Shown: positions 37,701 through 45,490 of the stretch, in pieces
Layout: the number at the start of each line of letters is the position of its first letter
Numbering within the stretch: position 1 is the stretch's first letter
DNA from: UBA11891 sp049890035
GTDB lineage: Bacteria; Bacteroidota; Bacteroidia; Flavobacteriales; Flavobacteriaceae
NCBI GenBank assembly: GCA_049890035.1
Contig: JBMHCG010000043.1
Location: 62,001 to 126,000 of the forward strand
Direction of reading: 5' to 3'
DNA length: 64,000 bases
Program-made: the position numbers and the translations under genes
Notes under the pieces: generated by a model
Told to the model about the DNA's origin: nothing
Databases searched by the model: none
Seen by the model: only the letters and a program-made list of their open reading frames with translations

Positions 37701-37817
37701 GGAAGCAGTCTCTAAAGGCAGCTTTTCAACAAACTCGTTGTTTTCTAAATCTTGGATCATCGGATTGTTATCCGCTAACTGATCCATGCTTTTCCAATAT
37801 GTTTTCTTTGTTGACAT
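34746..37817 (-). CDS. actB: Alternative complex III subunit ActB (molybdopterin-oxidoreductase-like plus Fe-S ferredoxin)
   Basis: This 1023-residue fusion has a twin-arginine-type signal after a 48-residue leader (TSRRDFLKYVGFSTAAATLAAC) that also offers a lipobox. A large domain resembling molybdopterin oxidoreductases but lacking cofactor ligands I can recognise follows. A C-terminal ferredoxin-like domain carries the cysteine clusters CTGCGACVIACHAE, CQHCNHAPCETVCP, CANNCPYK and CSMCIQ. This is the ActB1-ActB2 fused form of ACIII, whose Fe-S chain is thought to be redox-active while the larger domain is not catalytic. It lies between actA (20 nt) and actC (21 nt) in the operon. Confidence 0.95.
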   Translation of the reverse strand: MSTKKTYWKSMDQLADNNPMIQDLENNEFVEKLPLETASEGVTDEGTSRRDFLKYVGFSTAAATLAACEGPVIKSVPYVVQPERIIPGIANYYATTIADGFDFASILIKTREGRPIKVESNKTAPTKGAANARVHASVLSLYDTLRLQGPKANGVDVSWDDFYLQVEAKLKALAATNKSVVLLTQTLASPTTQAIIDGFVAQYPNVSHLVYDAVSEDAALQAFENIYGVRALADYDFEKAQTIVAVDADIVGDWQGGGFDSSYAKGRVPSGDAGKKSMSKHFQFESNMTLTGANADHRIPATPAQLKNILASIAAQILGEKDTSALSDALQKKVSAAVKQLRAAGSQGVLVTGLDDVAAQELVLAVNQKLASEAMKTASPVMTRKGNTQAVLQLMQDIRDKKVSGLMTYGVNPLLTLAEAVGMKETLAALDLSVAFVSKENETAAAAQYVGAIPHYLESWGDYELKKGHYALAQPTIKPLFDTQQFQDILLQLSGSGDSYYEAIKAKWNSEVLYGASWNQALHDGFLHRESAAVTAQNTVDVRAQLAALTVAKEAGMQLVLYTKTGMGDGQQANNPWLQEFPDPITRVSWDNYITISKADADRVGLKNVNVANGALNGSYAQLTVNGKSLVAPVLVQPGQAIGTLGLAFGYGERMGLKEEMQVGVNAYQLYFGQNKTQTVSIKPVEGYHEFACVQLHNTLMGRGDIVKETTLEIFNTKDSHYWNPVPEVSKNHMEMPVTSPEVDMWQEFDRSIGHHFNLSIDLNSCTGCGACVIACHAENNVPVVGKREVRKSRDMHWLRIDRYYSSDDSFEADLETKDNISGLGDSLTTFGQMEQAAENPQVTFQPVMCQHCNHAPCETVCPVAASSHGRQGQNHMAYNRCVGTRYCANNCPYKVRRFNWFLYNKNDEFDYHMNNDLGRMVLNPDVVVRSRGVMEKCSMCIQMTQKTILDAKLEGRQINDGEFQTACSNACDSGALVFGDINDKESQVAQLKEDSRMYHLLEHVGTKPNVMYQVKVRNTDQS

Positions 37818-37837
37818 AGGTCTAGCTTTCTAAGTCG

Positions 37838-39115
37838 TTAATAATGGCACTTTCCACACTCAAGGCCACCCATTTGGGCTGCCGTAAGTTTTTCAACACC
37901 ATATTTTTTGGAAAGTTCCGCGTGGATTTTCGCATAATATTCATTGCTTTCCACTTTGACATTGGTCTCCCGGTGACAGTTGATACACCAACCCATGGTG
38001 AGTGATGAATACTGATACATCACCTCCATCTCCTCAACCGGACCATGGCATTTTTGACATTCAATCTCACCTACCTGAACGTGTTGTGCGTGATTGAAAT
38101 AAACAAAATCAGGAAGGTTGTGAATACGCACCCATTTTACAGGCTGCGTCTCTCCCGTGTAGCGTTGGTTTTCTTCATCCCATCCAACCGCTGCATATAA
38201 TTTTTTAATCTCCTTAGTATAAAAATCTTTGGTGTAGCCGTTTTCAAGATCTTCTTCGCCATTGTACTCTGCAATGTTCTTGTGACAGTTCATACAAACA
38301 TTCAGCGAAGGGATTCCCGAATGTTTGGATTTGCGTGCCGAAGAATGACAGTATTTACATTCAATTTGATTGGCACCCGCATGGATTTTGTGCGAATAGT
38401 GAATCGGTTGGACTGGCATATACCCCTGATCCACGCCAACCTGCATCAGATAGCCATAGGCAAAATACGCACTTGACAACAAAAGGAAGATAACAGAGAG
38501 GAAAACTAAAAATTGATTTTGCGCAAAGGCTTTCCAAAGGGGCGTTCGTTCTGTTTTTACAACCGGTGCAATTTCTACACCACTTGCGGCTGCAATGCGT
38601 AGCAATGTTTTCTGAACCAGAAATAGCATCACGACCAACAACACGAAAACAAGAGCGAGGACACCCAGGATGATTTCATTAGTAATTCCCGATGCAGGAT
38701 CTCCGACAGTTACAGGGACCGTTCCTGCTGGAGCTGATGCAGCTGGCGGAACATAATCCGTGTAGGCCAGAATATTGTCTATGTCGGCATTACTCAATTG
38801 CGGGAAAGCATTCATAGCAGTTTTGTTGTACTCTTCCCAGATAGCAACTGCTTGTGCATCCCCTGATTTTATCATGGCAGCACTGTTCTTGATCCAACTG
38901 TACAACCATTCTTTATCATACTTTGCTGACACCCCTCTAAGTGCCGGTCCTACTGCTTTTTTATTCAGTTTGTGACAGGCTGCACAATTGGCGTTAAAGA
39001 GCTTTTTTCCCACCATAGGGTCGGGCTCTTGTGCCTGAAGCGAGACACCCGCTGTCAAAAAAATCAATAGCGTAAGAAGGGTCATTTGCCGCCAAGTGAC
39101 GAAAAAATTCACCAT
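37838..39115 (-). CDS. actA: Alternative complex III subunit ActA, multiheme cytochrome c with extra N-terminal cytochrome c domain
   Basis: The frame is open to a TTG at 39148, but the ATG at 39115 begins a signal peptide (MVNFFVTWRQMTLLTLLIF…LQAQ), so the protein is 425 residues. An N-terminal class I cytochrome c domain has one motif CAACH and the distal 'NAFPQLSNADIDNILAY' pattern. A transmembrane helix follows ('GVLALVFVLLVVMLFLVQ'), then the ActA part with CKYCH, CMNCH, CQKCH, CINCH and a terminal CGKCH. That makes six heme c sites. It is the first gene of the operon and would shuttle electrons to ActE or the oxidase. Confidence 0.95.
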   Translation of the reverse strand: MVNFFVTWRQMTLLTLLIFLTAGVSLQAQEPDPMVGKKLFNANCAACHKLNKKAVGPALRGVSAKYDKEWLYSWIKNSAAMIKSGDAQAVAIWEEYNKTAMNAFPQLSNADIDNILAYTDYVPPAASAPAGTVPVTVGDPASGITNEIILGVLALVFVLLVVMLFLVQKTLLRIAAASGVEIAPVVKTERTPLWKAFAQNQFLVFLSVIFLLLSSAYFAYGYLMQVGVDQGYMPVQPIHYSHKIHAGANQIECKYCHSSARKSKHSGIPSLNVCMNCHKNIAEYNGEEDLENGYTKDFYTKEIKKLYAAVGWDEENQRYTGETQPVKWVRIHNLPDFVYFNHAQHVQVGEIECQKCHGPVEEMEVMYQYSSLTMGWCINCHRETNVKVESNEYYAKIHAELSKKYGVEKLTAAQMGGLECGKCHY

Positions 39116-39170
39116 TTTCTTTGTGTTTATGTGTGTTGAAAACTGCAATAGCTTCTTCTAAAATCCAGCA

Positions 39171-39178
39171 CAAAAATA
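39171..39178 (-). promoter_or_regulatory. -7 element of the act-cta operon
   Basis: On the minus strand this reads TATTTTTG, a perfect match to the Bacteroidota -7 consensus, 55 nt before the actA ATG at 39115. A clear TTTG at -33 is not seen. It rules out initiation at the longer TTG start only weakly. Confidence 0.5.
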
Positions 39179-39255
39179 AGGTATAAGTCTTTTTATAACC
39201 AGTTGAAACGGTATATTTACACAATTTAAAATAATTCTAAATAGGTGTTTAACCT

Positions 39256-39287
39256 TTTGTTGGTTCCTAAAAAAAAGACGTAATTTG
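39256..39287 (+). promoter_or_regulatory. Promoter of the SPOR-domain gene
   Basis: TTTG at 39256-39259, a 21-nt spacer, and TAATTTG at 39281-39287 fit the Bacteroidota promoter form with a -7 one base short. The ATG at 39310 follows after about 22 nt. Confidence 0.45.
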
Positions 39288-39309
39288 CCGGCACAAAAGC
39301 GAAAGAATA

Positions 39310-39690
39310 ATGCGTGTATTTGGGTCTTTTTTCATCTTCTTTTTGGTGGGTCTGCCTTCCCTTGCTCAAGGTCAATCAGATTCCGTAGAAATCATTCAAG
39401 ACAGTTTGATCGACAAGGCTTTTGCCATTAAAATAGCGGCCAACAAAGAAATGTATGACCAGTATTATTTCCGAATTCAACTATTTTATGGGAATTACGA
39501 TAAAGCTCAAGAAATCATGAAAAGTGTGCAACGGATAGCCCCTGATTTGGAACCCCAATTGAGTTTTGAAACCCCCAATTACAAGGTACAACTAGGACCT
39601 TTTAAAAAACGGTCCATTGCAATTGCGCGCTTGCAGGAATTGAAACTGCACTATCGAGAAGCTTTCCTTTTGGAACCCAAATTCAAATAA
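39310..39690 (+). CDS. Small secreted SPOR-domain protein
   Basis: This 126-residue protein has a signal peptide (MRVFGSFFIFFLVGLPSLAQG). Its C-terminal half looks like a SPOR domain, ending 'NYKVQLGPFKKRSIAIARLQELKLHYREAFLL', the region that binds denuded peptidoglycan glycans. The middle contains 'YYFRIQLFYGNYDKAQEIMKS'. It likely works in the periplasm in cell-wall or division-related processes. It is transcribed away from the act operon and toward infB, ending one base from the infB stop with no terminator between. Confidence 0.8.
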   Translation: MRVFGSFFIFFLVGLPSLAQGQSDSVEIIQDSLIDKAFAIKIAANKEMYDQYYFRIQLFYGNYDKAQEIMKSVQRIAPDLEPQLSFETPNYKVQLGPFKKRSIAIARLQELKLHYREAFLLEPKFK

Positions 39691-39691
39691 A

Positions 39692-42376
39692 TTAAAGTGT
39701 TTTTTTGACGGCTATTTCTTGATAGCACTCAAGGGTATCACCGATTTTGATATCGTTATAATTCTTCAGCTGCAAACCGCAATCATAGCCTTTCGCTACT
39801 TCTTTGACATCATCCTTGAATCTTTTAAGAGAGGTGAGCGTTCCAGTATGTACAACCACACCTTCTCGGATCACTCGTATCCCTGAATTGCGGTATACTT
39901 TCCCGGAAGTAACCATACAACCTGCGATGGTTCCCACTTTAGATATCTTAAACAATTCCCGAATTTCAACCGTACCGGTGACTTCTTCCTTCATATCCGG
40001 AGACAGCATGCCTTCCATGGCGTCTTTTACATCATTGATGGCATCGTAGATAATGGAATAGGACCGAATGTCAATTTCCTCTTTTTCAGCCAAAGCCCTG
40101 GAGTTGCCAGTAGGTCTTACATTAAAGCCTAGAACAATAGCATCGGAAGCTGAGGCCAACAGCACATCAGACTCCGTGATGGCACCGACACCTTTGTGGA
40201 TAATGTTTACTTGAATCTCTTCGGTAGAAAGTTTTTGAAGGGAATCTGTCAATGCTTCAACAGAACCATCTACGTCTCCTTTCAGAATCAAATTAAGTTC
40301 CTGAAAATCACCCAGTGCAATCCGACGTCCAATCTCATCGAGGGTGATATGACGTTGTGTACGGACGTTTTGTTCTCGCAACAACTGAGTTCTCTTGGCA
40401 GCAATCTGTTTGGCTTCTCTTTCGTCCTCTAAGACATTGAAATTGTCTCCTGCTTGTGGTGCTCCATCCAAACCAAGTATAGAAACAGGCGTTGAGGGTG
40501 GAGCCGTATCAAGGCTGTTACCACGCTCATCAAACATGGCTTTTACTTTGCCGCTGTGTTTACCCGCCAGTAAATAGTCCCCAATTGTAAGGGTTCCTGT
40601 TTGCACCAGTACGGTAGAAACATACCCCCGCCCTTTGTCCAAATAAGCTTCTACTACGGTCCCTTTGGCCAGGCGATCTTGGTTAGCGGTTAACTCTAAT
40701 ATTTCGGCTTCAAGCAATACTTTTTCTAGTAAGGCATCAACGCCTGTTCCTTTTAATGCTGAAATATCGTGTGATTGGATTTTTCCACCCCAATCCTCAA
40801 CCATGAGATTCATTCCAGCCAATTGTTCTTTGATCTTATCGGGATTGGCCGTTGGCTTGTCGATTTTGTTGATCGCAAAAACAATAGGTACGCCTGCCGC
40901 TTGGGCGTGGCTAATCGCTTCTTTGGTTTGGGGCATGATGGCGTCATCAGCAGCCACCACAATAATGGCAATATCAGTAACTTGTGCACCACGGGCCCGC
41001 ATAGCTGTGAAGGCTTCGTGACCCGGTGTGTCTAAGAAAGTAATTTTCTGTCCGCCTTTGAGGGTCACCCCATAGGCACCAATGTGTTGGGTGATACCCC
41101 CTGATTCGCCAGCGATCACATTCTCTTCACGGATATAATCCAATAAAGAGGTTTTCCAATGATCCACATGGCCCATAACGGTAACAATCGGGGCGCGCGG
41201 GGTTTGGTTTTCGGAATCTTCCTCCTCCTCGACGATGTTTTCTTCGAGTTCCGTTTTGACAAAATCTACTTCGTACCCAAATTCCTCAGCAACAATCGTA
41301 AGGGTCTCTGCATCAAGCCTTTGATTCATTGTCACCATGATACCCAGCGACATACAGGCTGAAATAATTTCCGTTGAGCCCACTTCCATCAGCGTAGCGA
41401 TTTCACCTACGGTAATGAATTCGGTTACGCGTAGGATTTTACTGTCAGCTTCTTGCTGCGCCATTTCGTCTTCAGACTTTTGGCGGTGTTGGGAACGTTT
41501 GTCACGACGGTATTTGGCTCCTTTGGATTTGGTTGATTTTCCTTGCAGTTTTTCAAGGGTTTCGCGAATTTGCTTTTGTACTTCTTCCTCGGTGGGCTCC
41601 TGTTTGGCTACAGCAGGCTGCCTTCCTTTTCCGTTTTGCCGGTTGTTATTACCCCCTTTCCCAACGCGAGGTCCTTGGTTATTTGATCCTGGGCTAGGGT
41701 CTTTGCTAATGCGTTTGCGCTTCCGCTTTCGCGCTTCTTCAACGTTTTTTTCTTTGGCATTGAAGGCCTCCAAATTAATCGTTTGGCCTGTTTTTTTAGG
41801 GCCAGAAAGTTTTTTGTATTGGGTTTTGATCGCCTCCTGTGGTGCTTCGGCTGAGGATTCTGTTTCTGCTGCTTTTGGAGCCGCTTTTTCTTGAGTAGCT
41901 TCTTCTTTGGTTGCTGTTACCTCCGGTGCTTCTGGTTCAGCAGCAGCTGGAGTTGTCCCCGACTTTTCTGCTTCCTCAGTTTCTGATTTTTCTTTTTTTG
42001 GAGCCACTGGTTCCAAATCAATTTTCCCAACTTTCTTAATCCCTTTCAAAGCAACCTTAGCCGTCTCTACTTGGGCTTCTTTTTGTTTTTGCGCTTCGAG
42101 TTGCGCAAGACGTTCTTGCTCCTTTTCTTCCTGAATTTGACGCAGTCGTTCCTTTTCTTTTCGCTTTTCCTCGCTGATCTCCTGAGATGCATCTCGCTTG
42201 GATTTGTCGGTTTCAAATTCATCCAACAAAACTTGGTATGTAGTGTTGTCGATTTTGGTCGTAGGACGAGCTTCTACCTCGATTCCTTTCTCGGATAAAA
42301 AATCCACAACGCGGTCTAAAGAGATATTTAACTCTCTTAAAACTTTGTTGAGACGGATACTGGGTTGATTGGACAT
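39692..42376 (-). CDS. infB: Translation initiation factor IF-2
   Basis: This 894-residue protein has a short N-terminal IF2-N segment ('IRLNKVLRELNISLDRVVDFLSEKGIEVEARP'), a long low-complexity Lys/Glu/Ala-rich linker, and the GTPase core with 'PIVTVMGHVDHWKTSLLDYIR', DTPGHEAF and NKID. The C-terminal beta-barrel domains follow. The G1 box reads GHVDHWKTS, where most IF-2 proteins have GHVDHGKTS, a notable Gly-to-Trp change common to many Bacteroidota IF-2 proteins. It brings initiator tRNA to the 30S ribosome. It follows nusA after 40 nt in the rimP-nusA-infB operon. Confidence 0.97.
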   Translation of the reverse strand: MSNQPSIRLNKVLRELNISLDRVVDFLSEKGIEVEARPTTKIDNTTYQVLLDEFETDKSKRDASQEISEEKRKEKERLRQIQEEKEQERLAQLEAQKQKEAQVETAKVALKGIKKVGKIDLEPVAPKKEKSETEEAEKSGTTPAAAEPEAPEVTATKEEATQEKAAPKAAETESSAEAPQEAIKTQYKKLSGPKKTGQTINLEAFNAKEKNVEEARKRKRKRISKDPSPGSNNQGPRVGKGGNNNRQNGKGRQPAVAKQEPTEEEVQKQIRETLEKLQGKSTKSKGAKYRRDKRSQHRQKSEDEMAQQEADSKILRVTEFITVGEIATLMEVGSTEIISACMSLGIMVTMNQRLDAETLTIVAEEFGYEVDFVKTELEENIVEEEEDSENQTPRAPIVTVMGHVDHWKTSLLDYIREENVIAGESGGITQHIGAYGVTLKGGQKITFLDTPGHEAFTAMRARGAQVTDIAIIVVAADDAIMPQTKEAISHAQAAGVPIVFAINKIDKPTANPDKIKEQLAGMNLMVEDWGGKIQSHDISALKGTGVDALLEKVLLEAEILELTANQDRLAKGTVVEAYLDKGRGYVSTVLVQTGTLTIGDYLLAGKHSGKVKAMFDERGNSLDTAPPSTPVSILGLDGAPQAGDNFNVLEDEREAKQIAAKRTQLLREQNVRTQRHITLDEIGRRIALGDFQELNLILKGDVDGSVEALTDSLQKLSTEEIQVNIIHKGVGAITESDVLLASASDAIVLGFNVRPTGNSRALAEKEEIDIRSYSIIYDAINDVKDAMEGMLSPDMKEEVTGTVEIRELFKISKVGTIAGCMVTSGKVYRNSGIRVIREGVVVHTGTLTSLKRFKDDVKEVAKGYDCGLQLKNYNDIKIGDTLECYQEIAVKKTL

Positions 42377-42416
42377 ATATTCAGCTTCGGTGCAAATTTA
42401 GAAAAATATTGGGCTT

Positions 42417-43649
42417 TTAGTCTTCAAACTCTTCTTTGAGGATGCGAAGGACTTCATTTATGGTCTCTTCTTCCAAATCGGTTCGTTTGATTAAGTCTGC
42501 GATTTCCAATTCAAGAACGGACTTGGCTGTATCCAAACCAACCTTTTTGAACTCCTCAATCACCCACTCTTCAATTTCATCAGAGAACTCAGTTAGTTCA
42601 ACATCTTCCTCCATGCCTTCGCGATACACATCAATATCGAAACCAGTGAGTTTTCCAGCCAGGCGAATGTTGTGCCCGCCTTTTCCAATGGCCTTGGATA
42701 CTTCATCTGGATCAAGAAACACCTGGACTCTTTTGTTGTCTTCATCGATCTTTAGGGAGTTGATTTTGGCAGGACTCAATGATCGGGTGATAAACAACTG
42801 CAAATTGTTGGTATAGTTGATCACATCGATGTTTTCGTTGCCCAGTTCTCGAACAACACCATGGATTCGCGAACCCTTCATCCCTACACAGGCCCCGACA
42901 GGATCAATGCGATCATCGTAGGAATCCACAGCCACTTTGGCTTTTTCACCAGGAATACGAACCGCTTTTTTGATGGTAATCAAACCATCGAAAACCTCCG
43001 GGATTTCCTGTTCGAATAATTTTTCCAAAAATACGGGTGATGTTCTGGACAAAATAATGCGAGGTTTGTTGCCACGCAGTTCTACGGCATCGATCACCCC
43101 ACGAACATTGTCCCCCTTACGAAAAAAATCGTTGGGTATTTGACGATCTTTGGGGAGAATGATTTCGTTGCCATCGTCGTCTAGCAAGATGACTTCCCGA
43201 CTGCGTATATGATGGACTTCAGCAGTGTAAATTTCACCAACACGGTCTTTGAACTGATTAAAGGTATTGGTGCTGTCGTGTTCAAAAATTTTGGCAACCA
43301 AATTTTGTCTCAGACTAGTAATCGCACGGCGACCCAAGTCAATGAGTTTTACTTCTTCAGAAACATCTTCACCCACTTCGAAGTCAGGCTCAATTTTTTT
43401 GGCTTCACTCAATTCAATTTCTTCATTAGGATCTTCAACAGCCCCATCTTCGACCACAACGCGGTTGCGCCAAATTTCCAAATCCCCTTTGTCTGGGTTG
43501 ATGATGATGTCAAAGTTCTCATCATTGCCGTATTTGCGCTTGAGGGTATTGCGAAATACTTCTTCCAAAATCACCATTAGGGTGACCCGGTCTATGAGTT
43601 TTTCGTCTTTAAATTCTGAAAAAGACTCGATGAGTGCTAGGTTTTCCAT
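42417..43649 (-). CDS. nusA: Transcription termination/antitermination factor NusA
   Basis: This 410-residue protein has an N-terminal RNA-polymerase-binding domain ('LALIESFSEFKDEKLIDRVTLMVILEEVF'), S1 domain ('GEIYTAEVHHIRSREVILLDDDGNEIILP') and two KH domains ('DPVGACVGMKGSRIHGVVREL' and 'DEVSKAIGKGGHNIRLAGKLTGFDID'). It modulates pausing and termination. The C-terminal acidic repeats of proteobacterial NusA are absent, as usual in this phylum. It lies 11 nt after rimP. Confidence 0.97.
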   Translation of the reverse strand: MENLALIESFSEFKDEKLIDRVTLMVILEEVFRNTLKRKYGNDENFDIIINPDKGDLEIWRNRVVVEDGAVEDPNEEIELSEAKKIEPDFEVGEDVSEEVKLIDLGRRAITSLRQNLVAKIFEHDSTNTFNQFKDRVGEIYTAEVHHIRSREVILLDDDGNEIILPKDRQIPNDFFRKGDNVRGVIDAVELRGNKPRIILSRTSPVFLEKLFEQEIPEVFDGLITIKKAVRIPGEKAKVAVDSYDDRIDPVGACVGMKGSRIHGVVRELGNENIDVINYTNNLQLFITRSLSPAKINSLKIDEDNKRVQVFLDPDEVSKAIGKGGHNIRLAGKLTGFDIDVYREGMEEDVELTEFSDEIEEWVIEEFKKVGLDTAKSVLELEIADLIKRTDLEEETINEVLRILKEEFED

Positions 43650-43660
43650 TTTCAGTACAC

Positions 43661-44128
43661 TTAAAATTGAACAATTATTTTGGCTTTACTGACCTGATCA
43701 TAGGTCCATTGCTGCGTTTTATTGACAGTTACTTTCCCTTTCCCAATGGGTTTGGGTTCCCGTTGTTTCCATTGGAGGGTAAAATGTTGCTGGTCGGCGG
43801 TTTGTAATGTTCCGCTAAACAGCTGTCCTTCCAAATTGGTCACTTCGAGCTTGCGCCCGATGTTTTTGATGTATTGTCTGGGCTGGCTTAGCGGCTCACC
43901 GACACCGGCGGATGTGACCTCGATAGAAAAATCCTGGGCTTCACGATCCAGGTTGTGCTCCACCGCTCTACTGATGCGCATACACTCCTGTAAAGAAACA
44001 CCCTGGTCGCCATCGACGATCACCCGGATGGCATGATTGACTCCAACGTGTAAGTCAATCAAAAAAAGGCTCTCGTTTTCGGCGAGGGCGGTGGCTACCA
44101 GTTCTGTTACTTGCGCTTTAAAATCCAT
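43661..44128 (-). CDS. rimP: Ribosome maturation factor RimP
   Basis: The frame opens at a GTG at 44185, but a perfect -7 element (44185-44192) overlaps that position, and the ATG at 44128 gives the family N-terminus (MDFKAQVTELVATALAENES), so the protein is 155 residues. Recognisable blocks are 'IRVIVDGDQGVSLQECMRISRAVEHNLD' and 'FSIEVTSAGVGEPLSQPRQYIKNIGR'. RimP assists 30S subunit maturation. It is the first gene of the rimP-nusA-infB operon. Confidence 0.94.
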   Translation of the reverse strand: MDFKAQVTELVATALAENESLFLIDLHVGVNHAIRVIVDGDQGVSLQECMRISRAVEHNLDREAQDFSIEVTSAGVGEPLSQPRQYIKNIGRKLEVTNLEGQLFSGTLQTADQQHFTLQWKQREPKPIGKGKVTVNKTQQWTYDQVSKAKIIVQF

Positions 44129-44184
44129 TCCAAAAAAAAGAGGGACACTGGGGTCACCTCTTTGAATACATTCAAAATTTGCCA

Positions 44185-44192
44185 CAAAGGTA
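44185..44192 (-). promoter_or_regulatory. -7 element of the rimP-nusA-infB operon
   Basis: TACCTTTG on the minus strand is a full match to TAnnTTTG, 57 nt before the rimP ATG. No TTTG at -33 was found. It overlaps the GTG that the longest frame would use and so argues for the ATG start. Confidence 0.5.
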
Positions 44193-44264
44193 GTAAAATT
44201 CTAGCAATTTCCTAGTCACTGCCCAATCGATCAAAACCTTATCTACAGACTGATAAATTATCTG

Positions 44265-44272
44265 TATTTTTG
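44265..44272 (+). promoter_or_regulatory. -7 element before the VWA gene
   Basis: TATTTTTG matches the Bacteroidota -7 consensus exactly and lies 80 nt upstream of the VWA ATG at 44352. The leader would contain runs of seven T and seven C. The -33 is not clear. Confidence 0.4.
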
Positions 44273-44351
44273 AATGCTATGAAACTTTTTTTGGGTTTGG
44301 ACCCCCCCTATATTTTGTGTCCCTATTCCCAAATGCCAAGCAACAGGAAAA

Positions 44352-45476
44352 ATGAAGAATAAACTCCCCGCCAGTGGTTTTCGTTTTACGGCCTATCAGG
44401 CGCCCAATCAAACCCCTTTTGAACGTCTTTTTGAAATTTTTAAGGAACTGATTACCCATACTTCGGGCGACTTTGACGAGGCCATTGAGTGGTTGCGGGC
44501 ATTGGACAAGGAATACCAACTGACCGATGAAAACTATACCATCGATGATTTTATAGCGGATTTACTGGAAAAAGCCTACATCCAACCCAAGGGTTCGGGA
44601 GACGGCTCTGGGGAAGGGATGGCCCTGACGGCAAAAACGGAAAAGTTACTGCGCGAACACGCCCTTAAACAAATTTTTGGCAAACTCCGCAAATCAGGCT
44701 CCGGGAACCATAAAACCCAACAACTGGGACAGGGACAAGAAAGTACTGGCGAATACAAAGCCTACCAATTTGGCGATGCCGTAGAGCAAATTGCCATCAC
44801 CGAAAGCCTTAAAAATGCCCAAGTCCGCAGTACAGGAAGTGACTTTACCCTCCAACAAGAGGACTTAGTGGTTGCGGATAATTTCTTTAAGACCCAGATG
44901 AGTACCGTGCTGATGATCGATATCAGTCACAGTATGATTTTATATGGTGAAGACCGCATCACACCGGCCAAAAAAGTGGCTATGGCCTTGTCGGAACTCA
45001 TCACCACCCGCTATCCCAAAGACACCCTTGACATCTTGGTCTTTGGCAACGATGCCTGGCCCATCCCGCTCAAAGACCTGCCCTATTTGGAAGTGGGGCC
45101 CTACCACACCAATACCGTTGCGGGCTTGCAATTGGCTCTGGATATCTTACGGCGTAAAAAGAACACCAACAAGCAGATTTTTATGATCACAGACGGCAAG
45201 CCCAGCTGTCTGAAACTGCCCGATGGTACGTATTATAAAAACAGTGTGGGCCTCGACGAACAGATCGTTGAAAAGTGCTATAACATGGCCCGCCAATCGC
45301 GCAAACTCAAAATTCCCATCACCACCTTTATGATTGCCCAAGACCCTTACTTGCAGCAATTTGTCCGCCGCTTTACCGAAGCCAATCAAGGAAAAGCCTT
45401 TTTTACCGGTCTCAAAGGACTGGGGGAAATGATCTTTGAAGACTATGAAACCAATCGAAAAAAACGCTTAGAATAA
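44352..45476 (+). CDS. VWA-domain protein
   Basis: This 374-residue cytoplasmic protein has an N-terminal helical part, a Gly/Ser-rich linker (about 80-90) and a C-terminal von Willebrand A domain. The metal-ion-dependent adhesion site is intact: DISHS at 190-194, Thr at about 255 (YHTNTVAGLQ) and ITDGKP with Asp281. Such VWA proteins work with MoxR/ChlI-type AAA+ ATPases to remodel or activate a target complex, and the next gene, 14 nt downstream, is exactly that. There is no signal peptide or transmembrane segment, unlike the aerotolerance BatA/B proteins. The target is unknown. Confidence 0.88.
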   Translation: MKNKLPASGFRFTAYQAPNQTPFERLFEIFKELITHTSGDFDEAIEWLRALDKEYQLTDENYTIDDFIADLLEKAYIQPKGSGDGSGEGMALTAKTEKLLREHALKQIFGKLRKSGSGNHKTQQLGQGQESTGEYKAYQFGDAVEQIAITESLKNAQVRSTGSDFTLQQEDLVVADNFFKTQMSTVLMIDISHSMILYGEDRITPAKKVAMALSELITTRYPKDTLDILVFGNDAWPIPLKDLPYLEVGPYHTNTVAGLQLALDILRRKKNTNKQIFMITDGKPSCLKLPDGTYYKNSVGLDEQIVEKCYNMARQSRKLKIPITTFMIAQDPYLQQFVRRFTEANQGKAFFTGLKGLGEMIFEDYETNRKKRLE

Positions 45477-45490
45477 ATCAAAAAAGAAAA

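Noticed and set aside
44277..44519. 80-codon minus-strand frame
   Set aside because: Antisense to the start of the VWA gene, no similarity to any family; a shadow frame.
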